Source: Treponema putidum
GTDB taxonomy: Bacteria > Spirochaetota > Spirochaetia > Treponematales > Treponemataceae
Length of the DNA stretch: 64,000 nt
NCBI RefSeq assembly: GCF_000755145.1
Contig: NZ_CP009228.1
Location: 803,827 to 867,826, forward strand
Direction of reading: 5' to 3'
Shown in pieces: positions 8,251 to 18,496 of this stretch. The number at the start of each line of letters is the position of its first letter. Within the stretch, counting starts at the first letter, position 1. A program made the translations under genes and the position numbers. The notes under the pieces were generated by a model. It had not been told where the DNA came from, ran no database searches, and saw only the letters and a program-made list of their open reading frames with translations.

Positions 8251-10641
8251 ATGACAAAATATTTAAATGACTGCCTCAAACAGATAAAAAAAATCTATAT
8301 TCATCCTAATACGTTAAAAATAGCGTCTATTATAATTATTACTTTGCTTATGCTTTTTCCATTTAGCATGAGTAAAATGGATTTGTTTAATACCTCACAA
8401 AGGGCGATAAACCTTTACCCGCTGACGGTATTGTTTTCGGGCTTTACACATAAGGGAGTAAACTTCTTTTATGTAAGCAGCTTTTTATTATTTTCATTGC
8501 CGATAGCATTTGCAATCGTGTTTATATCTATTTTTCAAAAGAAAATACCGTCAAAAGTCGTTTATTTTTCGGCTTTAATACCTATAAGTTTTTATCTTGC
8601 AGCCTCAATTTCGGGGATGAATCTATTTGCAAACACGCCCAGATGGTTTTATTCGCTTAGTCCTTTGACATATTTTGCATTCTTTATTGCCATAATCTTT
8701 CACGCTTTTTTGATTGCACACGGCATAATTTCCATAAAACGGCAAAACGAATCATATATGGAATATAAAAGACTGCTGCAAGAAAAGGAAGAACAGGAAA
8801 AAATTTTAAAAAAGAAGATAGATGATAAATTAAAAAAACAAAAAGAAAAATCCCAAAAAAACATAGCCGAGCCCATTCAGGAAGACTCCTTGTTTTTAAA
8901 CAAAGTATTAAAACAATCCATAAATAATTTCAAAAACAGACAAAAAAAATCTCACATAAAAATCAAGATAACAATAGTTATTATTTTTACCATATTGGTA
9001 ATTCTTTCGACATTTATCTACACGGATTTACGAAACTATAATATGCTCCTGACTCAAAATGTAAATACAACAGGTAAAAATCAGGCTGAGCAGGTTGCGG
9101 CCATATACAGTTTTTCGGACGGCCTTCACGCTAAAATCAATGCCTTCCTTGAAGGAATAAAAAAAACGAACTCCTCTTCTCCTTTTCCTTTCCAAAGGGT
9201 TGATATAATAACTACGAGCAATAAACAGCCTGTTTTTCTTGAAGAAATAGATGAATCGACCGAGCTGCCGGTATTTGATGTTTTTTCTTATACTACAGCT
9301 GCCGGTCAAGTAAGGTTTATACCCGATGAAGAAAAAAGTATAAGTCCTGAGAATGCAGCCATTTACATAAAACATTGCAAAAACGAGTCCACCGTTAGTA
9401 CCCCTATTTACAATGAGGCAAAAGGAACCTGCCTTTATATCTATCCTGTAACCTTTGCCCGTAAGGATGGCCAGAGACTTGTAGGCTTTTCCGTTGTTAC
9501 ATACCTTAAAGAAATCTTAGACCGGCCTTATTTTCAGGCAAAGGTCTTTGTGTTTTCCATTTCGGCAGTATTTTTCTATGCTTCTATCTTAATTGTTCTT
9601 TTTTTAGCGGATTTTATTGCAAATCCGGTCATATTTTTATGCGGAAATATACGAAAAACGGCGAATATTTTAAGCGGAATGATTTCGAGTAATAGGGCAA
9701 TCGAAGCAGATCGGCTCATTTTTGAAGAAAATATCAAAACCCATGACGAAATAAAAACGCTTTCAATAGAGCTAAAAAATATCATCTCGCTTATCCGAGG
9801 AATTTTACCTTATGTGTCTTTTCATACTATCCAAAATGCAGAAAAAAACATTTCGAATAAAAGCTCCTCCAGAGATTTATGTTTTTTGTTTACCGACATA
9901 AGAGGCTTTACAAGCATGTGTGAAAATATGCAGCCTAGAGAGGTTATTTCCATATTAAACCGGTATCTTAGCATCGAAACAAAAATCATTTTTGAAAACG
10001 GCGGAGATGTGGATAAATATGTCGGCGATGAAATTATGGCTTTTTTCTCAGGGCCTAAAAAAGAAATCAATGCATGTAATGCCGCTATGGAAATTCGTAA
10101 GGCTATGAGGCGGGAGCAAAAAGCAGCAGCACAAGAGGGCACAGCAGCAATTTCAATCGGTATCGGTATAAATTCGGGGCCTGTAGTATTCGGGCCTGTA
10201 GGTTCAAAAACAAGAAAAGATTTTACATCTATAGGGGATACCGTAAACCTTGCAGCCCGCCTTGAAGGAGCCAACAAAGAATACGGTTCAAAGTCGATTA
10301 TTTCCGAAGCGGTGTATCAAAATTTAAGCGATGATTTTATTTGCAGGGAGCTTGATTTTATCGCCGTCAAGGGAAAAACAGAGGCCGTCCGTATTTATGA
10401 AATCCTTCAGCCGACCGAAAAACTTACAACAGAAAAACTTTACGATATAAAACAATTATTTGAAGCGGGACTGTCCTATTATCGAAAAAGAAAATGGAAG
10501 CAGGCTGAAAAGTATTTTTCAGAATGTTCAGAAAAATATAACGATGCGCCCTCCAAGGTCTTTTTAAGAAGAGTTGCCCATTATCAAGTTTCTCCGCCGA
10601 AACCGCGATGGAGCGGAGTCTTTGTAATGAACGTAAAATAA
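8251..10641 (+). CDS. Membrane-bound class III adenylate/guanylate cyclase
   Basis: Makes a cyclic nucleotide from NTP at the inner membrane. Domains in order: four hydrophobic segments (about 20-165); a K/E-rich coiled-coil-like stretch (165-215); a membrane segment (about 230-250); an extracytoplasmic sensor (250-410); a membrane segment (about 425-447); a linker; the cyclase domain (about 540-715); and a C-terminal TPR-like tail. The active site is complete for a homodimer: TDIRGFT and KYVGDE supply the metal aspartates and lysine, and SIGDTVNLAARLE the transition-state Asn and Arg. The threonine in DFTSIGD favours ATP, but this is not proven. Contrast the split pair at 39.7-43.6 kb. Confidence 0.9.
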   Translation: MTKYLNDCLKQIKKIYIHPNTLKIASIIIITLLMLFPFSMSKMDLFNTSQRAINLYPLTVLFSGFTHKGVNFFYVSSFLLFSLPIAFAIVFISIFQKKIPSKVVYFSALIPISFYLAASISGMNLFANTPRWFYSLSPLTYFAFFIAIIFHAFLIAHGIISIKRQNESYMEYKRLLQEKEEQEKILKKKIDDKLKKQKEKSQKNIAEPIQEDSLFLNKVLKQSINNFKNRQKKSHIKIKITIVIIFTILVILSTFIYTDLRNYNMLLTQNVNTTGKNQAEQVAAIYSFSDGLHAKINAFLEGIKKTNSSSPFPFQRVDIITTSNKQPVFLEEIDESTELPVFDVFSYTTAAGQVRFIPDEEKSISPENAAIYIKHCKNESTVSTPIYNEAKGTCLYIYPVTFARKDGQRLVGFSVVTYLKEILDRPYFQAKVFVFSISAVFFYASILIVLFLADFIANPVIFLCGNIRKTANILSGMISSNRAIEADRLIFEENIKTHDEIKTLSIELKNIISLIRGILPYVSFHTIQNAEKNISNKSSSRDLCFLFTDIRGFTSMCENMQPREVISILNRYLSIETKIIFENGGDVDKYVGDEIMAFFSGPKKEINACNAAMEIRKAMRREQKAAAQEGTAAISIGIGINSGPVVFGPVGSKTRKDFTSIGDTVNLAARLEGANKEYGSKSIISEAVYQNLSDDFICRELDFIAVKGKTEAVRIYEILQPTEKLTTEKLYDIKQLFEAGLSYYRKRKWKQAEKYFSECSEKYNDAPSKVFLRRVAHYQVSPPKPRWSGVFVMNVK

Positions 10642-10672
10642 ATTCGAAAGATTAAAATTGAAGGAGCTTTTT

Positions 10673-11593
10673 ATGGAATTTAAACAGCTTGAAATATTTA
10701 TCAAACTTGTAGAAAATTTAAGTTTCTCGACTACGGCAAGCGAGTTAAACATATCTCAACCTACTGTAAGTCTTACCTTAAAACAGTTGGAGGAGGAACT
10801 TGACACTCCTCTTTTTTTGCGTTCGACGCGGGAATTAAAACTAACTGCGGCTGGGCAAAAACTGTATGATGAAGCAAAAAAAATTTTAGCCGATAGGGAT
10901 AAGCTGATAGAAAAATTTATATATCCTGAAAGGAAGGTTATAACTATAGGAGCTTCAACCATTCCTGCGGGCTATCTTCTGCCTTCAATAATAAAAGAAT
11001 TTAAAAAAAAGCATCCGGATATTTATATAAAGATTGAAGAAAAAAACAGCCTTGAAACAATCAAAAAAGTTTCTGCAAATACCGTCGATATCGGCATTGT
11101 GGGTATGCAGGTCGAAGATGAAAACTGTGAGTTTCTTCCCATTTATAAAGATGAATTTGTGTTTATCAGTGCAAATAATTCCTATTACCAAAAGCTAAAA
11201 AAATCCAATCCCAGCTTTAAACGTATTGCCCAAGAACCCTTTATTATGAGAGAAACAGGTTCCGCCGTTAAACAAAATATGGAGCTGATTTTAAAATCAC
11301 AAAAGATAGATTTAAATTCTATAAATATAAGTGCTTCGATAAACGACACGGAAGTACTAAAACAATTAACGGCAGAAGGCCTAGGAACATCTTTTATATC
11401 GAAGATAGCCGTTGCAGACATGGTAAAGCATAAAGAACTTATAGCTTTTGAGCTCGATGACATTCCGCATCAATACCGCGACATCTATCTTGTATGGAAC
11501 AAAAAAATAAATTACGCAAGCCACATCAAAGACTTTTTAAACTGTATGGAATGTTTTAAAATAAAAAAAGAGAGTGAAGAAAAAACTATCTGA
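10673..11593 (+). CDS. LysR-family transcriptional regulator
   Basis: 306-residue regulator: N-terminal winged helix (FKQLEIFIKLVENLSFSTTA...SQPTVSLTLKQLEEEL, residues 2-60) and a two-lobe effector domain (about 90-300). The effector part resembles the CysB/CysL-type sulfur regulators, but the ligand is not readable. The ATG at 10673 follows AAGGAG, 7 bp away. The gene lies 31 bp after the cyclase gene on the same strand and could be co-transcribed; no divergent target gene adjoins it. Confidence 0.9.
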   Translation: MEFKQLEIFIKLVENLSFSTTASELNISQPTVSLTLKQLEEELDTPLFLRSTRELKLTAAGQKLYDEAKKILADRDKLIEKFIYPERKVITIGASTIPAGYLLPSIIKEFKKKHPDIYIKIEEKNSLETIKKVSANTVDIGIVGMQVEDENCEFLPIYKDEFVFISANNSYYQKLKKSNPSFKRIAQEPFIMRETGSAVKQNMELILKSQKIDLNSINISASINDTEVLKQLTAEGLGTSFISKIAVADMVKHKELIAFELDDIPHQYRDIYLVWNKKINYASHIKDFLNCMECFKIKKESEEKTI

Positions 11594-11599
11594 CGATGA

Positions 11600-11642
11600 A
11601 AGGGCTGCCTAAAAGCAATAACAAAGCAGCTTTTGGACAGTC
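11600..11642. terminator. Hairpin between convergent lysR and peptidase genes
   Basis: GGCTGCCTAAAAGC pairs imperfectly with GCTTTTGGACAGTCC across a short loop. It is the only structure between the two convergent stops. Confidence 0.55.
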
Positions 11643-11659
11643 CTCTCAAATATTTTTAC

Positions 11660-13051
11660 CTATACGTTTTTTAAATATTCAGCAACGAGCAAGCCGCATT
11701 CCAATTGTATGGATACAAGCTTTTTGATGGGAACAACACTGTATTTAATATTGGCTTCCAATTCGTCGCTTAATACATGGAGTTTCTTTTCCGCCGCGCT
11801 AAATTCATTGGATAAAGCTTTTTCTTTTTCTTTATCTTCCTCTCTGTTCTTTTTCATTTTAAAAAGTTCAGTTTCATTGGCTCTTGTTAAAAGACCGAAG
11901 GACAGCATTTTGTAAAATTTTTTAATCCATTCATTATCAAATTTTTCTGCAACCGTAGCATTCTTTTTACTGTAATTCTCATCTTCGTAAGTCATCTTAA
12001 CGGCAGCATCATAATCATCCTGTCTTCCTGTAAAAGCATCCAAGGCAAGTAAAAACGGATTATTTTTTGCCATATACTTTCTTGTCTTTTTTAAAGAATC
12101 TAAAATGAACGCTTCGCTTTCCCTGTTTTCTTCTAAAGATTTTCTCACTATCTCACCTCGGTTTTCTCCGCTGTCCGATAGGTCAATAATCTTTTCGCTA
12201 TAAAAATACGGAAGTTCAGTCAGCATTGTAAAAGACTTATACTTTTCCCCGGCATAGTCTGCGCTGCATGTTCCGACCCCGATTGCTTTTGGAATATCTT
12301 TTACACCGTATTTTTCCAAGTAGTCGTAATTATCACGAATGCCGAGTTCTTTATAAATTGCTGGAGCAAAGGTTTGGCAGTAGGGGGCTTCAGGTTCTCC
12401 CAAATTTAGCGGTACATTTTGTTTTTTTGCCGCTTCTTTTAAGTCTGCATATACTTTCGGAATGTCACGTGATAAATACCAGTATACCCCTCCAAATCCT
12501 GCATTATGAAGCGAATAAATGAATCGTGGTTTAATTTTATCGATTAGATGCATCATTGCAACAGTTTCAGGAATAGAATCGGTAAATTTTAATTCCTTGT
12601 ACTCTATCGGGAATGTCCAATCCACTTGCTGATGTCCGGCAGGCCTAAAAAAATTTCTTGCGTAGTTATAAAGTGTAAACGGACCCTTAAACCAGCCCTC
12701 GTTCAGTCTGGTTCCGTCGGAATCCCAAGCTTTTACAATATACCACGTGTAATCCAGTTCATCGCGCAATTTTTTATTTTCAGCCAATTCTTTTGTAAAA
12801 TAATCCAACATCATAGTGCCGATGGGTTCATTCGGATGAGGAAGTCCGAAAACAAGAGCATTTTGCTTTCCTTTTCCTATTTTTAAACCTATGATCTTAT
12901 CACCGTCTCTGGTCGTCCCGAATTCAAATTCCTCAACTATATCGGGATATTTTTTTGCAAGGGCCTTACTTGCCGAATTCATTTCATCGACGGTCATAAA
13001 CTCTTTATAATCGGGAACCCGGTTAATAACATCTTCAAATATTTTATTCAC
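11660..13051 (-). CDS. M14-family zinc carboxypeptidase
   Basis: 463-residue cytosolic metallopeptidase (no signal peptide). HPNEP (about residue 71) is the M14 HxxE zinc pair, SLHNAG (about 185) the second zinc histidine, and the glutamate of MLTELPYF (about 280) the likely catalytic base. The C-terminal third is helical and charged. It is the last gene of the oligopeptide transporter operon, so it probably trims imported peptides; the exact specificity is unknown. Confidence 0.85.
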   Translation of the reverse strand: MNKIFEDVINRVPDYKEFMTVDEMNSASKALAKKYPDIVEEFEFGTTRDGDKIIGLKIGKGKQNALVFGLPHPNEPIGTMMLDYFTKELAENKKLRDELDYTWYIVKAWDSDGTRLNEGWFKGPFTLYNYARNFFRPAGHQQVDWTFPIEYKELKFTDSIPETVAMMHLIDKIKPRFIYSLHNAGFGGVYWYLSRDIPKVYADLKEAAKKQNVPLNLGEPEAPYCQTFAPAIYKELGIRDNYDYLEKYGVKDIPKAIGVGTCSADYAGEKYKSFTMLTELPYFYSEKIIDLSDSGENRGEIVRKSLEENRESEAFILDSLKKTRKYMAKNNPFLLALDAFTGRQDDYDAAVKMTYEDENYSKKNATVAEKFDNEWIKKFYKMLSFGLLTRANETELFKMKKNREEDKEKEKALSNEFSAAEKKLHVLSDELEANIKYSVVPIKKLVSIQLECGLLVAEYLKNV

Positions 13052-13068
13052 TTTATTACCCTTCCCTA

Positions 13069-14652
13069 TTATTTCACTTTTTCAGTAAATGTATATTCTT
13101 GCCAACCCCATTTTCCTGTTCCGTCTATAGGTAAATTTTTAAAATTCACTGAATTTGCATCGTAGGATGCAAACCCTACTATGGGAATAAAAGGTAAATC
13201 TTCGGCTAAAATTTTTTGGGCTTCTTTATAAATTGCAGCTCGTTCTTCTTTATCACCTACAGTCAAGCCTTTTTTACATAGCTCATCAAACTTTATATTG
13301 GAATACCCGCTCCAATTGTTTGATTCATCAGTACCATATCTGGAATAAAGAGCTGCCGGATCAGGCCCCATAAAGCCGCCTTGTAGTTCTAGTATAAAAT
13401 CTCTATTTGCCCCTACTTTATCCGACCATGCATTATATTCAGATACGTTTACCTTTAATTCAATACCGGCTTTTGCAAGTGTTGCCTGCATTAATTTTGC
13501 AGCATCGGGATATCCTCCACCCTCAAAAACTTCTATTTGCAAACCGCGTACAAAAAATCCGTCTTTATCGGCCTTGTATCCGGCATCCTGTAAAATTTTT
13601 CTTGCGGCATCAATGTTAAATTGAGGAGATACATTTTCCGTATTGCTTACCCATTTTATAAATTGAGGATACATAGCATATTCAGGCTTTTGTACTCCGT
13701 CGAAAATTTTATCGGAAATTTCTTTTTTATTTATTGCACTTGCAATCGCCCTTCTTAAATTTACATCCTTAACTTTTTCATTCCGCATATTAAAGATAAT
13801 TCTCATCGGCGACGGATATTCATTGAATACCAGTCTAAGCTGAGGATTTGCTAAAAGTTCTCTATTATTTGCTGCCGGTACATTTTCCAATACATCTATT
13901 TCTCCGTTTACGAGTGCTTGTACTGCTGTAGCACTATCGGGAATTATTGTAAAAATTACATTGTCTATTTTCGGGGCTCCCATAAAATAGTTTTTATTTG
14001 CTTCAAGTGTAACCGATTCCCCTTGTTTAAATTTTAAGAGTTTAAAGGGCCCCGAACCTATCGGCTTTTCTTTGGCTGCAATATTATCTTCCCATTCCTG
14101 TCCGTTATCAAAAATATGCTTCGGGAGAACAAATGACGCATACCAACCGAGATTTGCCACAAGCGATACATCAGGGACTTTTAATTTAAACACAACCGTC
14201 TTACTGTCTTTTACAACTATTTCGTCAATAATTTGAAGCCGTGAATATAACAAGTACGTATTTTTCTTTGCAATATAATCAAATGTGTATTTTACATCAT
14301 CGGCCGTTACAGGTTTTCCGTCATGCCATTCAGCCGTGTGAAGATAAAACGTTATCTCTTTTCCGTCGGGTGAAATATCCCACGATTCGGCCAAATCGGG
14401 TATAATATTTTTTGATGCGTCCAATTTGACCAACCGATTGAATATATTTTGGAAAATCGGATACCCATTGTCATCGGGCAAGCTGTCCGGATTCCAACTC
14501 ATCGGATCGCCGCCTGCTCCTACAATGAGGGTAGTTTTTTCCGTTGTTTTTCCACCGGTTCCCATTTCTGCCTCATCCTTACTGCATGAAATTACCAATA
14601 CAGTAACCGTCAAGACCGCTGCCATAAGCAGCATTGCAATTCTTTTTTTCAT
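13069..14652 (-). CDS. oppA: Oligopeptide ABC transporter substrate-binding lipoprotein (SBP_bac_5)
   Basis: 527-residue OppA/DppA-like receptor that presents peptides to the OppBC channel. A lipoprotein signal ending VLVISC places the modified Cys at about residue 23. WNPDSLPDDNGYPIFQNIF and the SWDISPDGKEITFYL region are typical of cluster-C binding proteins. Gene order on the minus strand is oppB-oppC-oppD-oppF-oppA-peptidase, so the receptor is last but one. The ligand could be a peptide other than a generic oligopeptide. Confidence 0.9.
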   Translation of the reverse strand: MKKRIAMLLMAAVLTVTVLVISCSKDEAEMGTGGKTTEKTTLIVGAGGDPMSWNPDSLPDDNGYPIFQNIFNRLVKLDASKNIIPDLAESWDISPDGKEITFYLHTAEWHDGKPVTADDVKYTFDYIAKKNTYLLYSRLQIIDEIVVKDSKTVVFKLKVPDVSLVANLGWYASFVLPKHIFDNGQEWEDNIAAKEKPIGSGPFKLLKFKQGESVTLEANKNYFMGAPKIDNVIFTIIPDSATAVQALVNGEIDVLENVPAANNRELLANPQLRLVFNEYPSPMRIIFNMRNEKVKDVNLRRAIASAINKKEISDKIFDGVQKPEYAMYPQFIKWVSNTENVSPQFNIDAARKILQDAGYKADKDGFFVRGLQIEVFEGGGYPDAAKLMQATLAKAGIELKVNVSEYNAWSDKVGANRDFILELQGGFMGPDPAALYSRYGTDESNNWSGYSNIKFDELCKKGLTVGDKEERAAIYKEAQKILAEDLPFIPIVGFASYDANSVNFKNLPIDGTGKWGWQEYTFTEKVK

Positions 14653-14670
14653 TTTCTTCTCTCCTATTGT

Positions 14671-15647
14671 TTATAATTTATGACAAGCAGCAATGTGCCC
14701 TTCATACAATTTTTTAGTATCCGGATAAGAACCGAAACATTCATCCGTCGCCATAAAACACCTCGGTGCAAAATAACACATATCTTTCGGGTCAATCGGA
14801 GTTGGCGGCTCTCCTTGTATAAAAATTTTTTCGGTTTTTTCCGTAGGGTCGGATGAACCGCAGTTTGATATTAAAACTTTTGTATACGGATGTTTGGGAT
14901 TTTTGATTATATCATCAGCATCTCCATATTCTACAATTCGCCCTAAGTACATAACAGCAATTTTATCCGAAATATACCGAGTTAAACTTATATCATGGCT
15001 GATAAAGACAATAGTTGCATGATATTGCTTTTTTAAATTAAGAAGCATATTTATAATATCTGCCCTAACCGATACATCCAGCATTGAAACGGGTTCATCG
15101 GCAATTATAAATTGCGGTTTTAATAGCATTGCGCGTATAATCGAAATTCTTTGTAATTGGCCGCCCGATAATTGATGTGGATACCGTTTTAAAAAATCGG
15201 CAGCAGGATGTAAGCCTCCGTTTTCCAATTCCGTTATGAGAATCTTTTTTCTTTCAGCATCATTTTCTGCAATATTGTGTATTTTTAACGGACGCAATAA
15301 TATTTCTTCTATGGTATTTTTCGGTGTAAAGGAATCATACGGGTTTTGAAATATAATTTGCACTAATCTTCTAAAACCTTTAGAGTCGCTTTTCATTATC
15401 TGTTTTGTTGAAAGTCCGTCTATATATACATCACCGTCCGTCGGTTCTTCCAACCGGCTTAATATTCTTCCTAATGTAGATTTTCCGCAGCCGCTTTCGC
15501 CGATTAAACCCAAAATTTCACCTTGCTTTAATTCCAAGTTGATATTATCAAGGGCTTTAACAAATGAACGGCTCTTTGTAAATAATGATTTTCCTTTTTT
15601 ACCGGATAAAATTTTTTTATATTTTGAATACTGATAAATTCTTTCAT
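14671..15647 (-). CDS. oppF: Oligopeptide ABC transporter ATPase, second subunit (frameshifted)
   Basis: ATPase that energises peptide import with OppD. Walker A GESGCGKST, signature LSGGQ and Walker B IIADEP are intact, and the C-terminal oligopeptide/dipeptide extension is present. The natural start is the ATG at 15647, overlapping the oppD stop by four bases with AGGAGG upstream. It encodes MKEFISIQNIKKFYPVKK and then reads out of frame, to a stop at 15528. The remaining protein (GKSLFTKSRSFVKALDNI...) is in the -1 frame. The switch lies at the A6 run of 15595-15600, in the heptamer A AAA AAG. Either one A is missing or ribosomes slip. Confidence 0.85.
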
Positions 15648-16612
15648 TTTGCCGCCTCCTTGTAAAGATGACAATACACATCCCCGTCTTTAAATTCACT
15701 TTTCTGAGGTTTATGGGATTTGCATATATCCATTGCATTCTTACAACGCGGAGCAAAAATGCATCCTTTGTATTGCTGCGATAAATCGGGAATAAAGCCT
15801 TCTATAGATTTAAGCGGTTTTTTTTCTCCGTACAAGGAGGGAAAGGATTCTATAAGCGCTTTGGTATAAGGATGTTTAGGATTTTTTAAAACGGTTTCCG
15901 TAGCTCCTATTTCCATTAATTCTCCTGCATACATAATTCCTACTTTATTACATGATTGCGAAACAACACTTATATCATGAGTAATCATAATACGAGTCAT
16001 ATTCATTTCGGCTTCAAGCTTAACTATTTCATCCAATATTTGTCCCTGTGTAACCGTGTCCAGAGCCGTCGTAGCTTCATCTAAAATTAAGAGTTTAGGC
16101 GAAAACAATAGACTGATTGCAATCGATATGCGCTGCAGCATTCCGCCGCTTAGCTCATGAGGATATAAATTATAAACACGGCTGGAAAGATTAACCAGTG
16201 AAAATAAATACAAGGCCCTCTCTTTAATTTTCTGGGACGGAGCGTCTGGATAATGAACACGGTAAATATCTTCTATTTGTACGCTGATTCTATGTACAGG
16301 ACTTAATGCATTCATTGATTTTTGAAACACGACAGAGATTTCTTTCCATCGCAGTTCGTTATATTGCCTGTCGGTTAATTCCAATAAATTTTTTTTATCG
16401 AATTCGACGCGTCCTGTAATAGCTGTACTGCGGGCGGGTAATAACTTTAAAAGCCCCATAGCTAATGTAGACTTGCCGGAACCGGATTCACCTACAATTC
16501 CCAGCGAGTCTCCTTGATTCAGCATAAACGAAATATCTTTTACCGCATACACGCTTTTATGTTTGTTTCTATATGTGATGTTTATTTTTTCTACATTTAA
16601 AACGGTTCCCAT
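15644..16612 (-). CDS. oppD: Oligopeptide ABC transporter ATPase, first subunit
   Basis: 322-residue nucleotide-binding subunit. Walker A GESGSGKST (about residue 40), signature LSGGM, Walker B LLILDEATTALD, and a C-terminal region with CIFAPRCKNAMDIC, the cysteine-rich extension of OppD/DppD proteins. It begins 2 bp downstream of oppC's stop on the minus strand and overlaps oppF by 4 bp, so translation is coupled. Confidence 0.92.
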   Translation of the reverse strand: MGTVLNVEKINITYRNKHKSVYAVKDISFMLNQGDSLGIVGESGSGKSTLAMGLLKLLPARSTAITGRVEFDKKNLLELTDRQYNELRWKEISVVFQKSMNALSPVHRISVQIEDIYRVHYPDAPSQKIKERALYLFSLVNLSSRVYNLYPHELSGGMLQRISIAISLLFSPKLLILDEATTALDTVTQGQILDEIVKLEAEMNMTRIMITHDISVVSQSCNKVGIMYAGELMEIGATETVLKNPKHPYTKALIESFPSLYGEKKPLKSIEGFIPDLSQQYKGCIFAPRCKNAMDICKSHKPQKSEFKDGDVYCHLYKEAAK

Positions 16613-16614
16613 GT

Positions 16615-17469
16615 TTACCTGCCTCCGCTTGATATGTTTTTCGGGTTTAGGATGTGATTTAATCCGTCACCTAAAAGATAAAATGTAGTTACCGTTACTA
16701 CGATCCCTATCCCTGCAAATGTCGATATCCACCATGCGGTTGTGATATACGGCTTTCCCTGATATATCATTTGTCCCCACGAGATAATATTCGGATCTCC
16801 CAATCCTAAAAAAGAAAGCCCCGCTTCCGTTAAAATAGCATTGGACATTCCTACCGTAGTATTTGCAATCACTGGAAAAATGCCGTTAGGAATAATATAT
16901 TTAAATAGAATTTGTCTGTTGTTTTCTCCGAGAGCTTTTGCCGACTTAACATATGTGCGTTCCCGTATTGAAAGGGCTTGAGCCCGCATTAGTTTTGCAT
17001 TACTCGGCCATGTTGTTATTCCGATAACTACCATGACGTTATAAATGCTGCTCCCAAAAAGAGCTATAATCAATAGAATCAAAAAGAAAGTGGGGAGCAT
17101 CATAAAAATATTTATACATTCGGATATTATTTGATCTACCTTGCCTCCAAAAAATCCTGCTATCCCTCCGATTATTACACCTAATATCCCCGATATTAAG
17201 GCTGAAATGATAGCAACTTTTAATGATGTCGCTGTGCCGTAAATAATCATACTAAAAACGTCTTGCCCCATATGGTTGGTTCCTAAAATGTGTCCGTTTT
17301 TTCCTAAGCCGGATAGAATATCATTCCCGTATTCATAGGGATTAAAATTTGCAATTTGAGGAGCAAACGATATTATTATCAGCAATATTAAAAGGCAGAT
17401 AAGTCCCAGCCTCATTTGCTTGTCGGAATAAGCAGCTTTACAAAGTTCCCGTATTTTTTCGATTTTCAT
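16615..17469 (-). CDS. oppC: Oligopeptide ABC transporter permease
   Basis: 284-residue inner-membrane permease with about six hydrophobic segments. The EAA loop is readable as AKALGENNRQILFKYIIPNG. It has the longer N-terminal cytoplasmic part and first helix typical of OppC/DppC. It sits 11 bp after oppB in the same minus-strand operon and forms the channel with OppB. Confidence 0.92.
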   Translation of the reverse strand: MKIEKIRELCKAAYSDKQMRLGLICLLILLIIISFAPQIANFNPYEYGNDILSGLGKNGHILGTNHMGQDVFSMIIYGTATSLKVAIISALISGILGVIIGGIAGFFGGKVDQIISECINIFMMLPTFFLILLIIALFGSSIYNVMVVIGITTWPSNAKLMRAQALSIRERTYVKSAKALGENNRQILFKYIIPNGIFPVIANTTVGMSNAILTEAGLSFLGLGDPNIISWGQMIYQGKPYITTAWWISTFAGIGIVVTVTTFYLLGDGLNHILNPKNISSGGR

Positions 17470-17480
17470 AATTCATCCCC

Positions 17481-18443
17481 TTAGTACCTGATTCTGGGAT
17501 CTACTATTGCATACACAATATCTACAACCATCATCATAACGGCAATTGCAATGCTCATAATGAGATAAATACCCATTAAAACGGGATAATCTCTTTGATT
17601 AATGGCATTTAATACAAGCCTTCCCGTTCCCGGCCATGCAAAAACAATTTCAATAAGAGCTACACCTGTAATTAAATATGCCAACGATATGCCGAAAACG
17701 GTAATTGTAGGTAAAATTGCATTTTTAAAAATATATTTTCTAAAAATCTTTTTTTCATTCATACCCGCAGCTCTTAATGTCATAATAAAATCTTCATTTG
17801 TTACCTGTAGAACCGAAGACTTCGCAATTCGGAAATACAACGGAAGCTCTATCAAGACTAAAGTTGTTATAGGTAAAATTAAGTGGATAATCACATCTTT
17901 TACATATTTAATTCCGGAATAATCTGCTCTGGGATCGGTCATTCCGAATGTCGGCAGCCATTTTAATTTTGTAGAAAATAAAATAATCAGCATTAATGCC
18001 AGCCAAAAAGACGGTAAAGCGTTTAGAACATAGTTTATACCCGATAAGCTTACATCAATAAATCCGCCTTCTTTCCGGGCAGCTACTATTCCCATAGCAG
18101 TACCAAGAAAAAGCGATATAACAGCTGCGGTAAATACAAGAAGAATTGTTGGCCCTATTTTATCTAAAATCATTTTTGAAACGGGTTTATTGTATATAAT
18201 TGAAATTCCTAAATCTCCTGTTGACATATTTTTTAAGTATCTGAAATATTGCTCATATAGGGGCTTGTTTAAGCCGTATTTTTCTTCAAGAGCTTTAGTT
18301 TGTTCAATATTATCGGTTTCTTTTCCCATCATAGTCTTAATGGGATTGCCGGGAGCAATATTGATAATGATAAAATTAATTGTAAAAACAACAATAATCG
18401 TAATAAAAGCGGAAAAACTTCTTTTTAAAATATAATTTTTCAT
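17481..18443 (-). CDS. oppB: Oligopeptide ABC transporter permease
   Basis: First gene of the peptide operon. The 320-residue OppB/DppB-type permease starts KNYILKRSFSAFITIIVVF and carries the EAA-like loop LRAAGMNEKKIFRKYIFKNA. GGGGG about 6 bp before the ATG is the ribosome site. It is transcribed from the promoter at 18521-18549, which overlaps a TetR-type operator. Confidence 0.92.
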   Translation of the reverse strand: MKNYILKRSFSAFITIIVVFTINFIIINIAPGNPIKTMMGKETDNIEQTKALEEKYGLNKPLYEQYFRYLKNMSTGDLGISIIYNKPVSKMILDKIGPTILLVFTAAVISLFLGTAMGIVAARKEGGFIDVSLSGINYVLNALPSFWLALMLIILFSTKLKWLPTFGMTDPRADYSGIKYVKDVIIHLILPITTLVLIELPLYFRIAKSSVLQVTNEDFIMTLRAAGMNEKKIFRKYIFKNAILPTITVFGISLAYLITGVALIEIVFAWPGTGRLVLNAINQRDYPVLMGIYLIMSIAIAVMMMVVDIVYAIVDPRIRY

Positions 18444-18496
18444 TAAGCCCCCTGCTCATAAAAAAATCTTAAAACAATCAAATTCCTATAATGTAT

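Noticed and set aside
9822-10277. 151-codon minus-strand ORF inside the cyclase gene
   Set aside because: Shadow of the conserved cyclase catalytic domain; no ribosome site and no family resemblance.
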